From contig JAJPHN010000031.1 in the NCBI GenBank assembly GCA_021325235.1, forward strand, positions 124,001 through 188,000: a DNA stretch of 64,000 nt. Reading direction: 5' to 3'. Positions 1 through 8,170 of the stretch are shown in pieces. The notes under the pieces were generated by a model, which had not been told where the DNA came from, made no database searches, and saw only the letters and a list, made by a program, of their open reading frames with translations. The stretch's first letter is position 1, and every line of letters starts with the position of its first letter. Position numbers and translations under genes: made by a program. The stretch comes from Terriglobia bacterium. GTDB lineage: Bacteria > Acidobacteriota > Terriglobia > Bryobacterales > Bryobacteraceae.

Positions 1-2606
1 CTGCGGCGAATGGCTTCTTCCAGATTTTCGGCTTCGCGCTCGTAGGTGGCGCGGTTCTGCTCGAAGCGGCGGTTGAGCGTGCCGAGCAGGCTGTCGAGGC
101 GCGGATCGCCGGGATAAGCGGACAGACCATCCTGCACGGCAGCAAGGGCGGCGGGCAGATTACCTTCCGATTGATGCCGGCGCGCCTGGGCCAGGACGGC
201 GGAGACTCGCTCCTCGCGCTTATGGTCGGCCACTTTGCGCTCTACTTCACGCAGGCCGGCGGTGTTGGGGTCGAGAGCGGCTGCTTCTCGGGCGAGTTGC
301 TCGGCGGCATCGGGGTCGGGGTCGACGCGGCGCTGCGCTTCGCGAAGAAAGATTTGGGCGATCCGCGAACTCAGGGCGGCATCGGTTGGATTCTCGGCGT
401 GCGCCTGTTTGAGAGCTGCGATGCCGGGCTGCAGTTCGCCTTGTTCACAGAGCCGGTCGCCGCGGACGAGCAGTTCCTCGCTCTTATTGCGACGGGCGCT
501 GCGCTGGGCAGCGAGCTTTTCGAGCTCGTCGAGTTCAGCATCACCGGGGAAACGCTGGCGGGCTTCGGCGATGAGACCGAGAGCGGCGCTGACACGGTCG
601 GCTTCGAGCTCGCGATCAATGCGGCGAACCCAGCGGGCTTTCTCTTCGGCTTCGCTATGCTGTTCGCTGCGCTTCTGGAGGCGCTGGATATTTTCGGCGA
701 GGCCGGGATGGGCGGGGTGAATGCCGCCGATCAGTTTCCACTGCTCGAGCGCGCCGTTCCATTCGTGAGCCTTCTCGAAATCGGCGGCGCGGCGCTCGAG
801 GCGGCGCACGAGATCGCGATGCTCACGAGCGCTGCTGAGCGCCTGGTGAAACTGCTGCTCGTCGGGATAGCGCGCCTCGGCTTCTTCGAGTAATTCGACG
901 CGGCGGTCGAGGTCGTTTTCAGCGGTAGCGCGCGCCTCGACATCGGCCAGATAGCGAGCGGACTGCTTGCGGCGCTGATCGAGAGCCGAGAGGCGGAGGG
1001 CTTCGAGGAGCGGCTGGGAAGGATACTTCTGCAGCCAGCCACGGCAGGCGGCGAGTGCTTCGCCGGCTTGTCCCTGCGCGAGAAGATCGCGAATTTCGGC
1101 GACCGCGCTATTGAGCTTTTCGACTTCCTGCTTCAGCTTGGCGTGACTTTCTTTGAGCTCGGCCGAGCCATTGTCGCCATCGAGCTGAAGCGCGCGTTCG
1201 AGGCGTTCGAGGGCAATGGCGAGATCGCCTTCGCGCCAAGCGTGGAGTGCGCTGCGATAGAGACGATCGCGCTCTTCGCAGCGATTGCGGTAATCGGCTT
1301 CTTCGATTTTGAGCTCGGCTGCGAGGCGTTTGGCGTCGGCATGAGCGGGACGAAGCTGGAGAACGCGGGTGAGATTTTCCTGGGCTCGCTCGTAATCGTG
1401 CGCTTCGCGGCTGCGGCGGGCGAATTCGAGCCACTGCTCGATGCGGCGCTCATCGCGCCGGTTCTCGATTTCGGCGCGCAGCTCCTGAGCGGCGTGATTC
1501 GTTTCGTCGAGCCGCAGGGCTTCGGTGACCTTCTCGAGCGCGAGGGAGTATTCGAGCTCGCCCAGACGGTGACGCGCTTCGGTAAGCAGGCGGTCGACAC
1601 GCGAGCGGCGCTTTTCGGCTTCGATTTTGCGGCGCAGACCGCCGACGCCGGCGTGCAGTGAACCCTCGTCTTCGAGCTCGGCGGTGATCTCTTCGGCGAA
1701 AGTGATGTCGCCGGCCGCGAGCGCACGCTCGGCGCGTTCGATGCGGGGCAGCAGCAGTTTTTCGTCGAACACGGTGAGCGATTTGTTCTGCAGAAAGGCG
1801 CGTTGCAGAGCGTCCGAAAATTCCTTGATGGTGCCGAAGCGATGGGAGGGCTTTTTGGCGAGCGCTTTGGCGATGACCTGACTAACGGCCAGACTGATGG
1901 CGGGATTCGCCTCGAAGACGGGCGCCGGAACGGTGTTCAGGATGGAACGCGCGATCTCGCGCGCCGAAGTGCCCGGGAATGGCAGCTTGCCGGCGAGCAG
2001 CTCATAGGCGACCACGGCCATGGAGAACTGGTCGGAGAGCGGAGATGCGCCGCCTTCCTCGATCTGCTCGGGCGCGATGTAGTGCGGGGTGCCCTTAGCG
2101 CCGAAGGTGGTGCCAGTTGTGAGCAGATGAGCGACGCCAAAATCGATGATTTTGACCGAATCGTCATCGAGGACGAAGATATTGCTGGGCTTGAGGTCGC
2201 GGTGAACGAGGCCGCTTTCATGGGCGGCGAAGAGTCCGCGGCAGGCCTGGCTGATGATATCGATCGACCGGCTCGGGGGCAGGCTGCCGTCGTGAGCGCG
2301 CATGAGCTGATCGAGCGTAGCGCCGCGCAGGAGCGGCATGACGAAGTAGGGCTTGGTAAAACCGTCGTCGGCGAACTCGCCGATATCAAACATTTCGACT
2401 ATATTGGGGTGGCTGAGGTCGGCGAGAACCTGGCCTTCACGCTGGAAAAGCTCGAGGGCGAGCGGATCGGGGATGTCGCGGATGGTCTTGACGGCGACGA
2501 GCCGGCGGACGACTCGGTCGTAGGCAGCATACACGACACCCATGCCGCCCTGGCCCAGTATTTCGCGGATTTCGTAACGTCCGCGAATCGTAGCCGGAGC
2601 GCTCAT
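1..2606 (-). CDS. Serine/threonine protein kinase with long helical-repeat tail (3' end outside window)
   Basis: A Hanks-type kinase that should phosphorylate Ser/Thr residues of unknown partners. The ATG at 2606 opens a frame with no stop down to base 1, so at least 868 residues are present and the C-terminus is missing. Visible kinase motifs are the glycine loop GQGGMGVVY (about residue 19), the AVK lysine, HRDLKPSN (about 134), DFG (about 152) and APE (about 177). After about residue 280 there is no obvious membrane segment; instead there is a long Glu/Arg/Ala-rich helical region with TPR-like and coiled-coil character, for example repeated units of the type ALxxx...P(G/A)D. Kinases with TPR tails are common in Acidobacteriota and Myxococcota. 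The substrate is not inferable. The kinase call is firm; the tail type is an inference from composition. Confidence 0.93.
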   Translation of the reverse strand, partial: MSAPATIRGRYEIREILGQGGMGVVYAAYDRVVRRLVAVKTIRDIPDPLALELFQREGQVLADLSHPNIVEMFDIGEFADDGFTKPYFVMPLLRGATLDQLMRAHDGSLPPSRSIDIISQACRGLFAAHESGLVHRDLKPSNIFVLDDDSVKIIDFGVAHLLTTGTTFGAKGTPHYIAPEQIEEGGASPLSDQFSMAVVAYELLAGKLPFPGTSAREIARSILNTVPAPVFEANPAISLAVSQVIAKALAKKPSHRFGTIKEFSDALQRAFLQNKSLTVFDEKLLLPRIERAERALAAGDITFAEEITAELEDEGSLHAGVGGLRRKIEAEKRRSRVDRLLTEARHRLGELEYSLALEKVTEALRLDETNHAAQELRAEIENRRDERRIEQWLEFARRSREAHDYERAQENLTRVLQLRPAHADAKRLAAELKIEEADYRNRCEERDRLYRSALHAWREGDLAIALERLERALQLDGDNGSAELKESHAKLKQEVEKLNSAVAEIRDLLAQGQAGEALAACRGWLQKYPSQPLLEALRLSALDQRRKQSARYLADVEARATAENDLDRRVELLEEAEARYPDEQQFHQALSSAREHRDLVRRLERRAADFEKAHEWNGALEQWKLIGGIHPAHPGLAENIQRLQKRSEQHSEAEEKARWVRRIDRELEADRVSAALGLIAEARQRFPGDAELDELEKLAAQRSARRNKSEELLVRGDRLCEQGELQPGIAALKQAHAENPTDAALSSRIAQIFLREAQRRVDPDPDAAEQLAREAAALDPNTAGLREVERKVADHKREERVSAVLAQARRHQSEGNLPAALAAVQDGLSAYPGDPRLDSLLGTLNRRFEQNRATYEREAENLEEAIRR

Positions 2607-2650
2607 TTCCGTACCTCAGTATACCGGCAGTAAGTGTCATCTAGTAGAAA

Positions 2651-2688
2651 CAGGGCGACGGGCGAGCCCTTAACATTACCTCGCCCTG
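2651..2688 (-). terminator. Possible terminator downstream of the sigma factor gene
   Basis: An 8-bp perfect inverted repeat, CAGGGCGA (2651-2658) and TCGCCCTG (2681-2688), surrounds a nested GGGCGAG/CTCGCCC pairing. Read on the minus strand the structure is followed by TTTC rather than a long T run, so it is a weak intrinsic terminator candidate. It lies in the 148-base gap between the sigma factor stop and the kinase start. Confidence 0.35.
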
Positions 2689-2754
2689 GGGCTTCGAAAA
2701 CCGGCGGGTGCGGGACGCACCTGTGGCGGACGTGAACGCCCGCTTGTTCGGTGA

Positions 2755-3516
2755 TTAAAACGCGGCGGCGGAGGCGATGCCGGCTCCGGCGAAGGCGGCC
2801 TGCATCTTCTCGAGCGCGGCTTTGTGGATCTGGGAAACGCGGCTCTCGTTGACGCCGAGCGCGGTGCCGATTTCCTTCATGGTCTTATCCTGCATGTAAT
2901 ACATCTTCACCACGACCTGATACTTTTCGGGCAAAGCGCTCATGGCGCTGCCGAGCTTGGAACGCAATTCAGCGCGGGCGAAGAGGCGCTCGGGGGAGTG
3001 CGCGGCAGAGTCGGGGATTTCGGGCGTGATCTGTTCTTCGTCTTCGTGCGCGTGGTTCTGAGTTGCCGCCGCATTCATGCTTCGGAAATCAACCATCAGC
3101 GACTGCCAGCGGCGTGTGGAAAGACCCATTTCGCCGGCGATCTCGGCTTCAGTGGGAGTGCGGCCGAGCTTGGTGGTGAGCTCGATGGTGACGGTTTCCA
3201 TCTGCTTGTAGCGCTTGCGGAGGTCGCGCGAAGCCCAGTCCTGCTGGCGGAGGCTGTCGATGATGGCGCCGCGGATCCGATGCTTGGCGTAGCTGGCGAA
3301 GGCAACTTCTTTATCGTCGCGATACTTGGTGGCGGCGTCGAAGAGGCCCATGGTGCCGGCGTGGATCAGATCGTCCAGCTCGATATGCACCGGAATCGAA
3401 CCCTGAACGTGGGCGGCGATGGCGGTCACCAGATGCAGATGTTCGGTGATCAGTGCATCGCGCTGGGCGTTCTGTTCGGTGGTGGGGGTCGAGGTCTTGA
3501 GCTGGGTGGCAGTCAC
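2755..3516 (-). CDS. FliA/WhiG-like alternative sigma factor
   Basis: A 253-residue sigma-70 family factor of the FliA/WhiG/SigB group, which directs RNA polymerase to a specialised promoter set. Region 2 is recognisable in ELDDLIHAGTMGLFDAATKY and the FASYAKHRIRGAIIDSLR stretch. Region 3 follows around GRTPTEAEIAGEMGLS. Region 4 ends in a helix-turn-helix MKEIGTALGVNESRVSQIHK. I start it at GTG 3516 because AGGAG (3526-3530) sits 9 bases upstream; the frame is open to a GTG at 3582, but that extra N-terminus is not sigma-like. No flagellar genes are in the window, so its regulon could be motility or stress. The upstream region carries two palindromes that may control it. Confidence 0.92.
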   Translation of the reverse strand: MTATQLKTSTPTTEQNAQRDALITEHLHLVTAIAAHVQGSIPVHIELDDLIHAGTMGLFDAATKYRDDKEVAFASYAKHRIRGAIIDSLRQQDWASRDLRKRYKQMETVTIELTTKLGRTPTEAEIAGEMGLSTRRWQSLMVDFRSMNAAATQNHAHEDEEQITPEIPDSAAHSPERLFARAELRSKLGSAMSALPEKYQVVVKMYYMQDKTMKEIGTALGVNESRVSQIHKAALEKMQAAFAGAGIASAAAF

Positions 3517-3586
3517 TTTTGATATCTCCTGGGGTTGCCTTGTCGGCTTCGCCAGGAATAAAAGCAACGGGCGCACCGTCACCGGA

Positions 3587-3613
3587 TTGACAGTGTCAAA
3601 CGATTGACGTCAA
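3587..3613. promoter_or_regulatory. Twin palindromes TTGAC(AGT)GTCAA and TTGACGTCAA upstream of the sigma gene
   Basis: TTGACAGTGTCAA (3587-3599) and TTGACGTCAA (3604-3613) are both perfect palindromes sharing the half-site TTGAC/GTCAA, with centres about 15 bp apart. They lie 71-97 bases upstream of the sigma factor start in a 290-base gap between it and the MoxR gene. Shared half-sites suggest a dimeric regulator; TTGAC is also a -35-like string, so they may overlap a promoter. Confidence 0.4.
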
Positions 3614-3806
3614 AAGATTTACGGCGAAATGCAGAGTTCTGGAGAGGGGCGGAAAAGCAGGTTTTGATTCGTTCTGAAACGCAACGGGTTGGAGGGGCGG
3701 TTCCGAAGTGAAACACGTGCTCCGGTTCGAAACAAAGCGGCGAAAGAGAGGCTGGCGGGCTTTAGGCCGGAAGGGATCAGATTATTCCGAGAGCAGCTGA
3801 AGCGGG

Positions 3807-4799
3807 CTAGCTTTGTGCGTTCTCAAGAATCTTCTGAAGAATGGACTCGGTGGTGTAGCCATCGGCATGCGCATCGAAGTTAAGAATGATGCGATGGCGC
3901 AGGACGGCGGGAGCGACGGCGGTGACATCGTCGAGGCTGAGATTGAGACGGCCGCGTATGAGGGCGAGGACGCGTCCGCATTCGATGAGAGCCTGGGCGC
4001 CGCGTGGAGAGCTGCCGTAGCGGATGTATTTGTTGGTGATCTCGGGCGAACCTTTGATGCCAGGCTGGGTGGCCATGATGAGCTCGATGGCGTAGTCCTG
4101 CACGTGAGGCGCGACGATCACCTGGCGCGAGATTGCTTTGAGCTCGGCGATCTGGGCACGATCGAGGACCTGGCGCAATTCGGTTTCGTCGCTCTTGGTG
4201 GTGAGGTCGACGATACGGCTCAGGTCGGCACGGGAAGGGAAGTTGACCAGGATCTTCATGAGAAAGCGATCGAGCTGGGCTTCTGGCAGCGGGTAGGTGC
4301 CTTCCATTTCGATCGGATTCTGGGTGGCCATGACGAGGAAGGGCGGTTCGAGTGTGTACGTGGTGGAGCCACTGGTAACGGTGCGCTCCTGCATGGCTTC
4401 GAGCAGAGCGGATTGCGTTTTGGGCGTAGCGCGATTGATTTCGTCGGCGAGTACCAGGTTGGCGAAGATCGGGCCGGGCTGGAAGCGAAAGGTTTTATGG
4501 CCGTGCTCGTCGTCCATGATGACGCTGCCGACGATGTCGCCGGGCATGAGATCGGGCGTGAACTGAATACGCGAATACTGGAGGGCGAGCACGCGCGCGA
4601 GGGTGCGCAGCAGGGTAGTCTTACCGAGGCCGGGGACGCCTTCGAGCAGGACGTGGCCGCCGGCAATGAGGCAGATGAGTACGCCTTCGATCACTTCGTC
4701 CTGGCCGACGATGACATGTGCGATCTCCTGGCGCACGCGCGCCAGATCGGCAGCAGCACGTTCGATCAGGGCGATTCCGGCGCTTAGTGTTTCGGCCAT
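3807..4799 (-). CDS. MoxR-family AAA+ ATPase
   Basis: A 330-residue MoxR-type AAA+ ATPase, a chaperone-like class thought to help mature metal- or VWA-domain protein complexes. Walker A GVPGLGKT is at residues 54-61 and Walker B LVLADEIN at about 115-122. Sensor-1 ATQNP follows, and the C-terminal lid carries YGSSPRGAQAL. Length matches the family. It starts at ATG 4799, only 3 bases after the CYTH gene stop, so the two are probably co-transcribed. MoxR genes usually precede DUF58 and VWA genes, but the downstream neighbour here is the sigma factor, so the usual partners are absent. Family identification is secure; the client is unknown. Confidence 0.93.
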   Translation of the reverse strand: MAETLSAGIALIERAAADLARVRQEIAHVIVGQDEVIEGVLICLIAGGHVLLEGVPGLGKTTLLRTLARVLALQYSRIQFTPDLMPGDIVGSVIMDDEHGHKTFRFQPGPIFANLVLADEINRATPKTQSALLEAMQERTVTSGSTTYTLEPPFLVMATQNPIEMEGTYPLPEAQLDRFLMKILVNFPSRADLSRIVDLTTKSDETELRQVLDRAQIAELKAISRQVIVAPHVQDYAIELIMATQPGIKGSPEITNKYIRYGSSPRGAQALIECGRVLALIRGRLNLSLDDVTAVAPAVLRHRIILNFDAHADGYTTESILQKILENAQS

Positions 4800-4802
4800 T
4801 GT

Positions 4803-5354
4803 TTATTGAGATGCGAAGACCATATTGCCGGGTTCCCGGCCGAGTTTGCGGCAGTAATCCAGGTACAGCTTGCCATAGCTGTCGAGAATGTAATCGGTGT
4901 GGGAGAAGCCGAGCTGGCGGGCGGTGGAGTCGATCCATTCGGCTTCGCCTTCGATTTCCATGAAATCGCCGATGGGTGTTTCATCGACGGTGACGACGGA
5001 GTGCTGGCGGCCGTTCTCATACTCGGTTCGATACTTCTCGTAGCGGAAGACGCGCTGATAACCAAGCTGCTCGAAGATCTGCCCGGCGGTTTCGGCCGAG
5101 CCGAGAGTGGTTTCGAGCTCCGGACGGCTCTTGTGCGGGCCGGCGACGCCAGGGCCTTTCCAGGTAATTTTCGACTGGCCGCCGATCTGGCGAAGGCGGA
5201 GGAGCATTTCGCGGCTGCGGAGCGAGCGGTCCGGGGTGTCGTAGAGATCGTTCGATTCGAACTGGCGCGGCGCGCTGATGCGGAAGCCTGAGCCGGCGAG
5301 GCGCTGCTCGAGAGCGTGACGATCGGCGAGGCGAATTTTGACCTCCGTTTCCAT
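4803..5354 (-). CDS. CYTH-domain protein (class IV adenylate cyclase / thiamine-triphosphatase fold)
   Basis: A 183-residue CYTH superfamily protein. The family signature ExExK appears at the very N-terminus as ETEVK (residues 2-6). Basic and acidic strands typical of the triphosphate tunnel follow (LLRLRQ, ITWKGP, RPELETTL, EKYRTEYE, VTVDETPIGDFMEIEGE). CyaB-type members convert ATP to cAMP, and others hydrolyse triphosphates or inorganic tripolyphosphate. The sequence fits the CyaB branch in layout, but the substrate cannot be decided from it. It is the first gene of a two-gene unit with the MoxR ATPase. The start ATG is adjacent to ExExK, which fixes the N-terminus. Confidence 0.88.
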   Translation of the reverse strand: METEVKIRLADRHALEQRLAGSGFRISAPRQFESNDLYDTPDRSLRSREMLLRLRQIGGQSKITWKGPGVAGPHKSRPELETTLGSAETAGQIFEQLGYQRVFRYEKYRTEYENGRQHSVVTVDETPIGDFMEIEGEAEWIDSTARQLGFSHTDYILDSYGKLYLDYCRKLGREPGNMVFASQ

Positions 5355-5400
5355 GCTGCGAAGCCCGCGAGCGGGACGCCTATCTGGATTTTCGCACCCT

Positions 5401-5406
5401 TATAAT
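5401..5406 (+). promoter_or_regulatory. TATAAT -10 element for tRNA-Arg
   Basis: A consensus TATAAT lies 46 bases upstream of the mature tRNA 5' end and would place transcription start near 5413. No good -35 is visible at 17 bp spacing. It lies between the CYTH gene start and the tRNA. Confidence 0.5.
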
Positions 5407-5452
5407 TGGAAGCACGCCGAGGCAGCCGCGGAGAGTGGTAGCTGGCGGATGC

Positions 5453-5529
5453 GCGCCCGTAGCTCAGTTGGATAGAGCGAATGACTTCGAATCATTAGGT
5501 CGGGAGTTCGAGCCTCTCCGGGCGCGCCA
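5453..5529 (+). tRNA. tRNA-Arg(TCG)
   Basis: A 77-base cloverleaf with encoded CCA. The acceptor stem GCGCCCG (5453-5459) pairs with CGGGCGC (5519-5525), followed by discriminator G and CCA (5527-5529). The D-arm contains AGCTCAGTTGGATAGAGC. The anticodon stem AATGA/TCATT closes the 7-base loop CTTCGAA, giving anticodon TCG, which reads CGN arginine codons. The T-arm carries GTTCGAGCC. No integrase or duplicated 3' end lies nearby, so there is no sign of an integrated element. Confidence 0.96.
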
Positions 5530-5563
5530 GTCACAGCTCGGCGGGTGGCCGGGAAGCGGTGTG

Positions 5564-7045
5564 TCAGTAGCTCGGGGCGGCTTGAGATTCGACGAGCTGA
5601 TAACGGCTTGCTTTTGCGGCTTCTTCCTGAGCGTTAATCTTTGCCTGGCCGAGGCGCTTCAGCAGCGCGCGAGATTGCTCGATGCGGCCGGCGGCTTTTT
5701 CGAGCTGACTGAGTTGATAGAGCGCGGTCTGGTCGTTGGGATTGGCCGCCAGAACCGATTCGAGTAGCTTGCGAGCTCGCTCCGGCTCACCGCTTTTGCG
5801 GTATAGAGTGGCGAGCAGGTTCTGCGCGACTGGAAAGTTCGGACGCAGACGTATGGCGTGCTCGGCGGCGTCGATGGCCTGTCGAATGGCGGGCGTTCCG
5901 GGTTCGACTCCTTTGCTATAGAGGGCCTGCGCTTTGAGGTAATACAGGAACGGATCGTTGGGTGTTTTGCGGATCTGCGCCTCGGTAGTTGCGAGTGCCT
6001 GATCGAAGTGCGCGCTCTGTAAATCACTCACGCCCTGGGCGAGCGAGCTGAAGCCCTGCCGCGGATCGAGCTGCTCGGCCTGGCGGAAATCGGCGTCGGC
6101 GTTGTCGTACTTGCCGAGTTGCGCCCACAGAATGCCGCGTGCGGCGTAGAGCTTGGCGGATCGGGGAAGGCGCTGAATTCCAGCCGTCACCATGTCGATG
6201 CCGGTCTGAAAAGAACGGTGGGTAAAGCAGAGATCGACGAAATGCAAATAGAGGAGCGCGTTATCGGGCTGAGCGACGATGGCGCGATGCAGAAGGTCGA
6301 CGGATTTGGGTGTGTCGCCGGATGCTTCGTAGGCAGCCGATGCGAGATCGAGGACGCGCGGCTCGGGGTTGGGATTTTGGAGCAGAGGCGCGAGCGTGCT
6401 GAGAGCGGCGGTGTGGTCACCGGCGAGGTACTGCGCGAGTGCGAGATTGTAGCGGGCGACGGGATCGCCGGCGCGAAGCTGGCTGGCTTGCTCGAGCGCT
6501 TCGATAGCCTCGCGAGTTTGATGATTTTCGAGAAGACACTGGGCGTATTGGGTGAGCGCCGCGGGCTCAGACCGAATCGCGTGCGGGGCGGCAGCGTAGT
6601 GCGTTCGCACGGCGGAGCAGTCGTGGCGACGAAAGGCAAGAGCGGCGAGCATGGCGTGGGCGGTTTCATCGGCTGGCTGCTGCGCGAGTATGCCCTCAAG
6701 AGTTTGCTGGGTGTCCGGGCTGCCCGTTCTATATTCGATGCCTGCTGCACCTTTGAGAGCGGGAATGTAGCGCGGGTTGGTTTTGAGAGCACCCCGGTAA
6801 TCGGCTAGGGCGCGGGTTGCGTCCCCGAGCTTCTCGTCGGCAATGCCAGCCAGGGTCCAGAGGCGAGGGTCGCCGGGCGATGTTTTCAGAGCGGCTGCGG
6901 CCAGATCGCGGGCTTGCGCAAATTGTCCGGTGCGAATGGCGGCGGTGATCTCGGCAACTGCTGAATCAGCGAGTGCAGGGAAGCTGAAGGGGAGCGCGAG
7001 AGCGAGGATGAAAACAACTCTCCCAACTCCCGCTCTGGTTACCAC
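5564..7045 (-). CDS. Exported tetratricopeptide-repeat protein
   Basis: A protein of about 493 residues built almost entirely from TPR units, with motifs such as GDPRLWTLAGIADEKLGD, NPRYIPALKGAAGIEYRTG and LRPNFPVAQNLLATLYRKSGE. A signal peptide is visible (hydrophobic FILALALPFSFPALA then a small-residue cleavage site), so it should act in the periplasm or outer envelope as a scaffold. The frame stays open upstream to 7645, but that part overlaps the alcohol dehydrogenase, so I place the start at GTG 7045 just before the signal peptide. No strong ribosome binding site is visible and the exact start is uncertain. It lies 20 bases downstream of the dehydrogenase on the same strand and may be the last gene of that unit. 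Confidence 0.8.
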   Translation of the reverse strand: MVTRAGVGRVVFILALALPFSFPALADSAVAEITAAIRTGQFAQARDLAAAALKTSPGDPRLWTLAGIADEKLGDATRALADYRGALKTNPRYIPALKGAAGIEYRTGSPDTQQTLEGILAQQPADETAHAMLAALAFRRHDCSAVRTHYAAAPHAIRSEPAALTQYAQCLLENHQTREAIEALEQASQLRAGDPVARYNLALAQYLAGDHTAALSTLAPLLQNPNPEPRVLDLASAAYEASGDTPKSVDLLHRAIVAQPDNALLYLHFVDLCFTHRSFQTGIDMVTAGIQRLPRSAKLYAARGILWAQLGKYDNADADFRQAEQLDPRQGFSSLAQGVSDLQSAHFDQALATTEAQIRKTPNDPFLYYLKAQALYSKGVEPGTPAIRQAIDAAEHAIRLRPNFPVAQNLLATLYRKSGEPERARKLLESVLAANPNDQTALYQLSQLEKAAGRIEQSRALLKRLGQAKINAQEEAAKASRYQLVESQAAPSY

Positions 7046-7065
7046 TCGAGTGAATGATAGCGTCT

Positions 7066-8124
7066 TTACTTTTGTTTGAGGGACGCCATATCGATGGAGA
7101 AGCGATATTTGACGTCCGATTTGAGCAGCCGGTCGTAGGCCTCGTTCACTTTCTGAATCGGAATGACCTCGACATCGGAGGTGATGTTGTGCTGCCCGCA
7201 AAAATCCAGCATCTCCTGTGTTTCGGGAATGCCACCAATGGCGGAACCGGAAACGCTGCGGCGTCCGAAGATCAGTCCCATAGCAGCGACGCGCAGGGGT
7301 TCGGGAGGCGCGCCCACGAGTGTGAGAGTGCCGTCGAGATCGAGCAGGTTGACGTAGGGACGGATGTCGTGATCGGCCGAAACAGCATCCAGGATGAAGT
7401 TGAAGCTTCCGGCGTGCTTTTTCATTTCGTCGGCATTGCGCGAGAGGACGACTTCGTCGGCACCGAGGCGCAGCGCATCTTCCTTCTTGCTGGGGGAGGT
7501 GGTGAAGACGACGACGTGCGCGCCCAGCGCGTGACCGAACTTGACGGCCATGTGTCCCAGACCGCCGAGCCCGATGACACCGACCTTCTTGCCCTCGGAC
7601 ACGCCCCAGTGCCGCATGGGCGAATAGGTGGTGATGCCGGCGCACAACAGCGGCGCGGCGCCAGCAAGATCGAGATTCTGCGGAACGCGCAACACGAAAT
7701 GCTCGTCGACGACGATGCTTTCCGAGTAGCCGCCGTAGGTGACGCCTCCGAGATGCTTATCGGGCGAGTTGTAGGTGAGGATCATGTTGGGGCAGAAGTT
7801 TTCGAGCCCGCGGCGGCAACGGGGACACGTGCGGTCGGAATCGACCATGCAGCCGACGGCACCGAGGTCGCCCGGTTTGAACTTCGTCACAGCTGAGCCC
7901 ACTTTGGTCACGCGGCCGACGATTTCGTGGCCGGGAACGATCGGATATTGAGTGGGCATGAACTCGTTCCACTCGTTGCGGACGGCGTGCAGATCGGAAT
8001 GGCAGATGCCGCAGAACAGGATTTCGAGCTGAACGTCGCGATCGGTAGGTTCGCGGCGTTGGATTTGGGTGGCAGCCAGCGGGGAGGTGGCGCTGGTTGC
8101 CGAGTATGCTTTCGCGTTCGCCAT
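7066..8124 (-). CDS. Zinc-dependent NAD(P) alcohol/aldehyde reductase, CAD/YahK type
   Basis: A 352-residue medium-chain dehydrogenase that should interconvert alcohols and aldehydes with NADP(H) in the cytoplasm. The catalytic zinc motif is CGICHSD with GHEIVG, and the nucleotide-binding motif is GLGGLGHMAVK. The layout matches the cinnamyl-alcohol dehydrogenase-like YahK group. One oddity: the structural zinc lobe normally has four cysteines, and here the first is aspartate (MVDSDRTCPRC...ENFC), leaving three. The gene sits 46 bases after the MetE-like gene on the same strand and may belong to the AhpD-selenoprotein-MetE run. Substrate is not predictable. Confidence 0.93.
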   Translation of the reverse strand: MANAKAYSATSATSPLAATQIQRREPTDRDVQLEILFCGICHSDLHAVRNEWNEFMPTQYPIVPGHEIVGRVTKVGSAVTKFKPGDLGAVGCMVDSDRTCPRCRRGLENFCPNMILTYNSPDKHLGGVTYGGYSESIVVDEHFVLRVPQNLDLAGAAPLLCAGITTYSPMRHWGVSEGKKVGVIGLGGLGHMAVKFGHALGAHVVVFTTSPSKKEDALRLGADEVVLSRNADEMKKHAGSFNFILDAVSADHDIRPYVNLLDLDGTLTLVGAPPEPLRVAAMGLIFGRRSVSGSAIGGIPETQEMLDFCGQHNITSDVEVIPIQKVNEAYDRLLKSDVKYRFSIDMASLKQK

Positions 8125-8170
8125 GACTTCACGATAGCGGGCGGAACGCGCGAGGTTGTTCCGGGCGGAT

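Noticed and set aside
171-1661. Plus-strand open frames opposite the Ser/Thr kinase
   Set aside because: They are mirror frames caused by high GC; the minus frame has the kinase motifs and is uninterrupted.
5453-5529. tRNA-associated integration site
   Set aside because: No integrase, no duplicated tRNA 3' end and no composition shift near either tRNA.
7046-7645. Upstream extension of the TPR protein frame to 7645
   Set aside because: It lies in another frame of the clearly real alcohol dehydrogenase, is Arg/His-rich and precedes a normal signal peptide.
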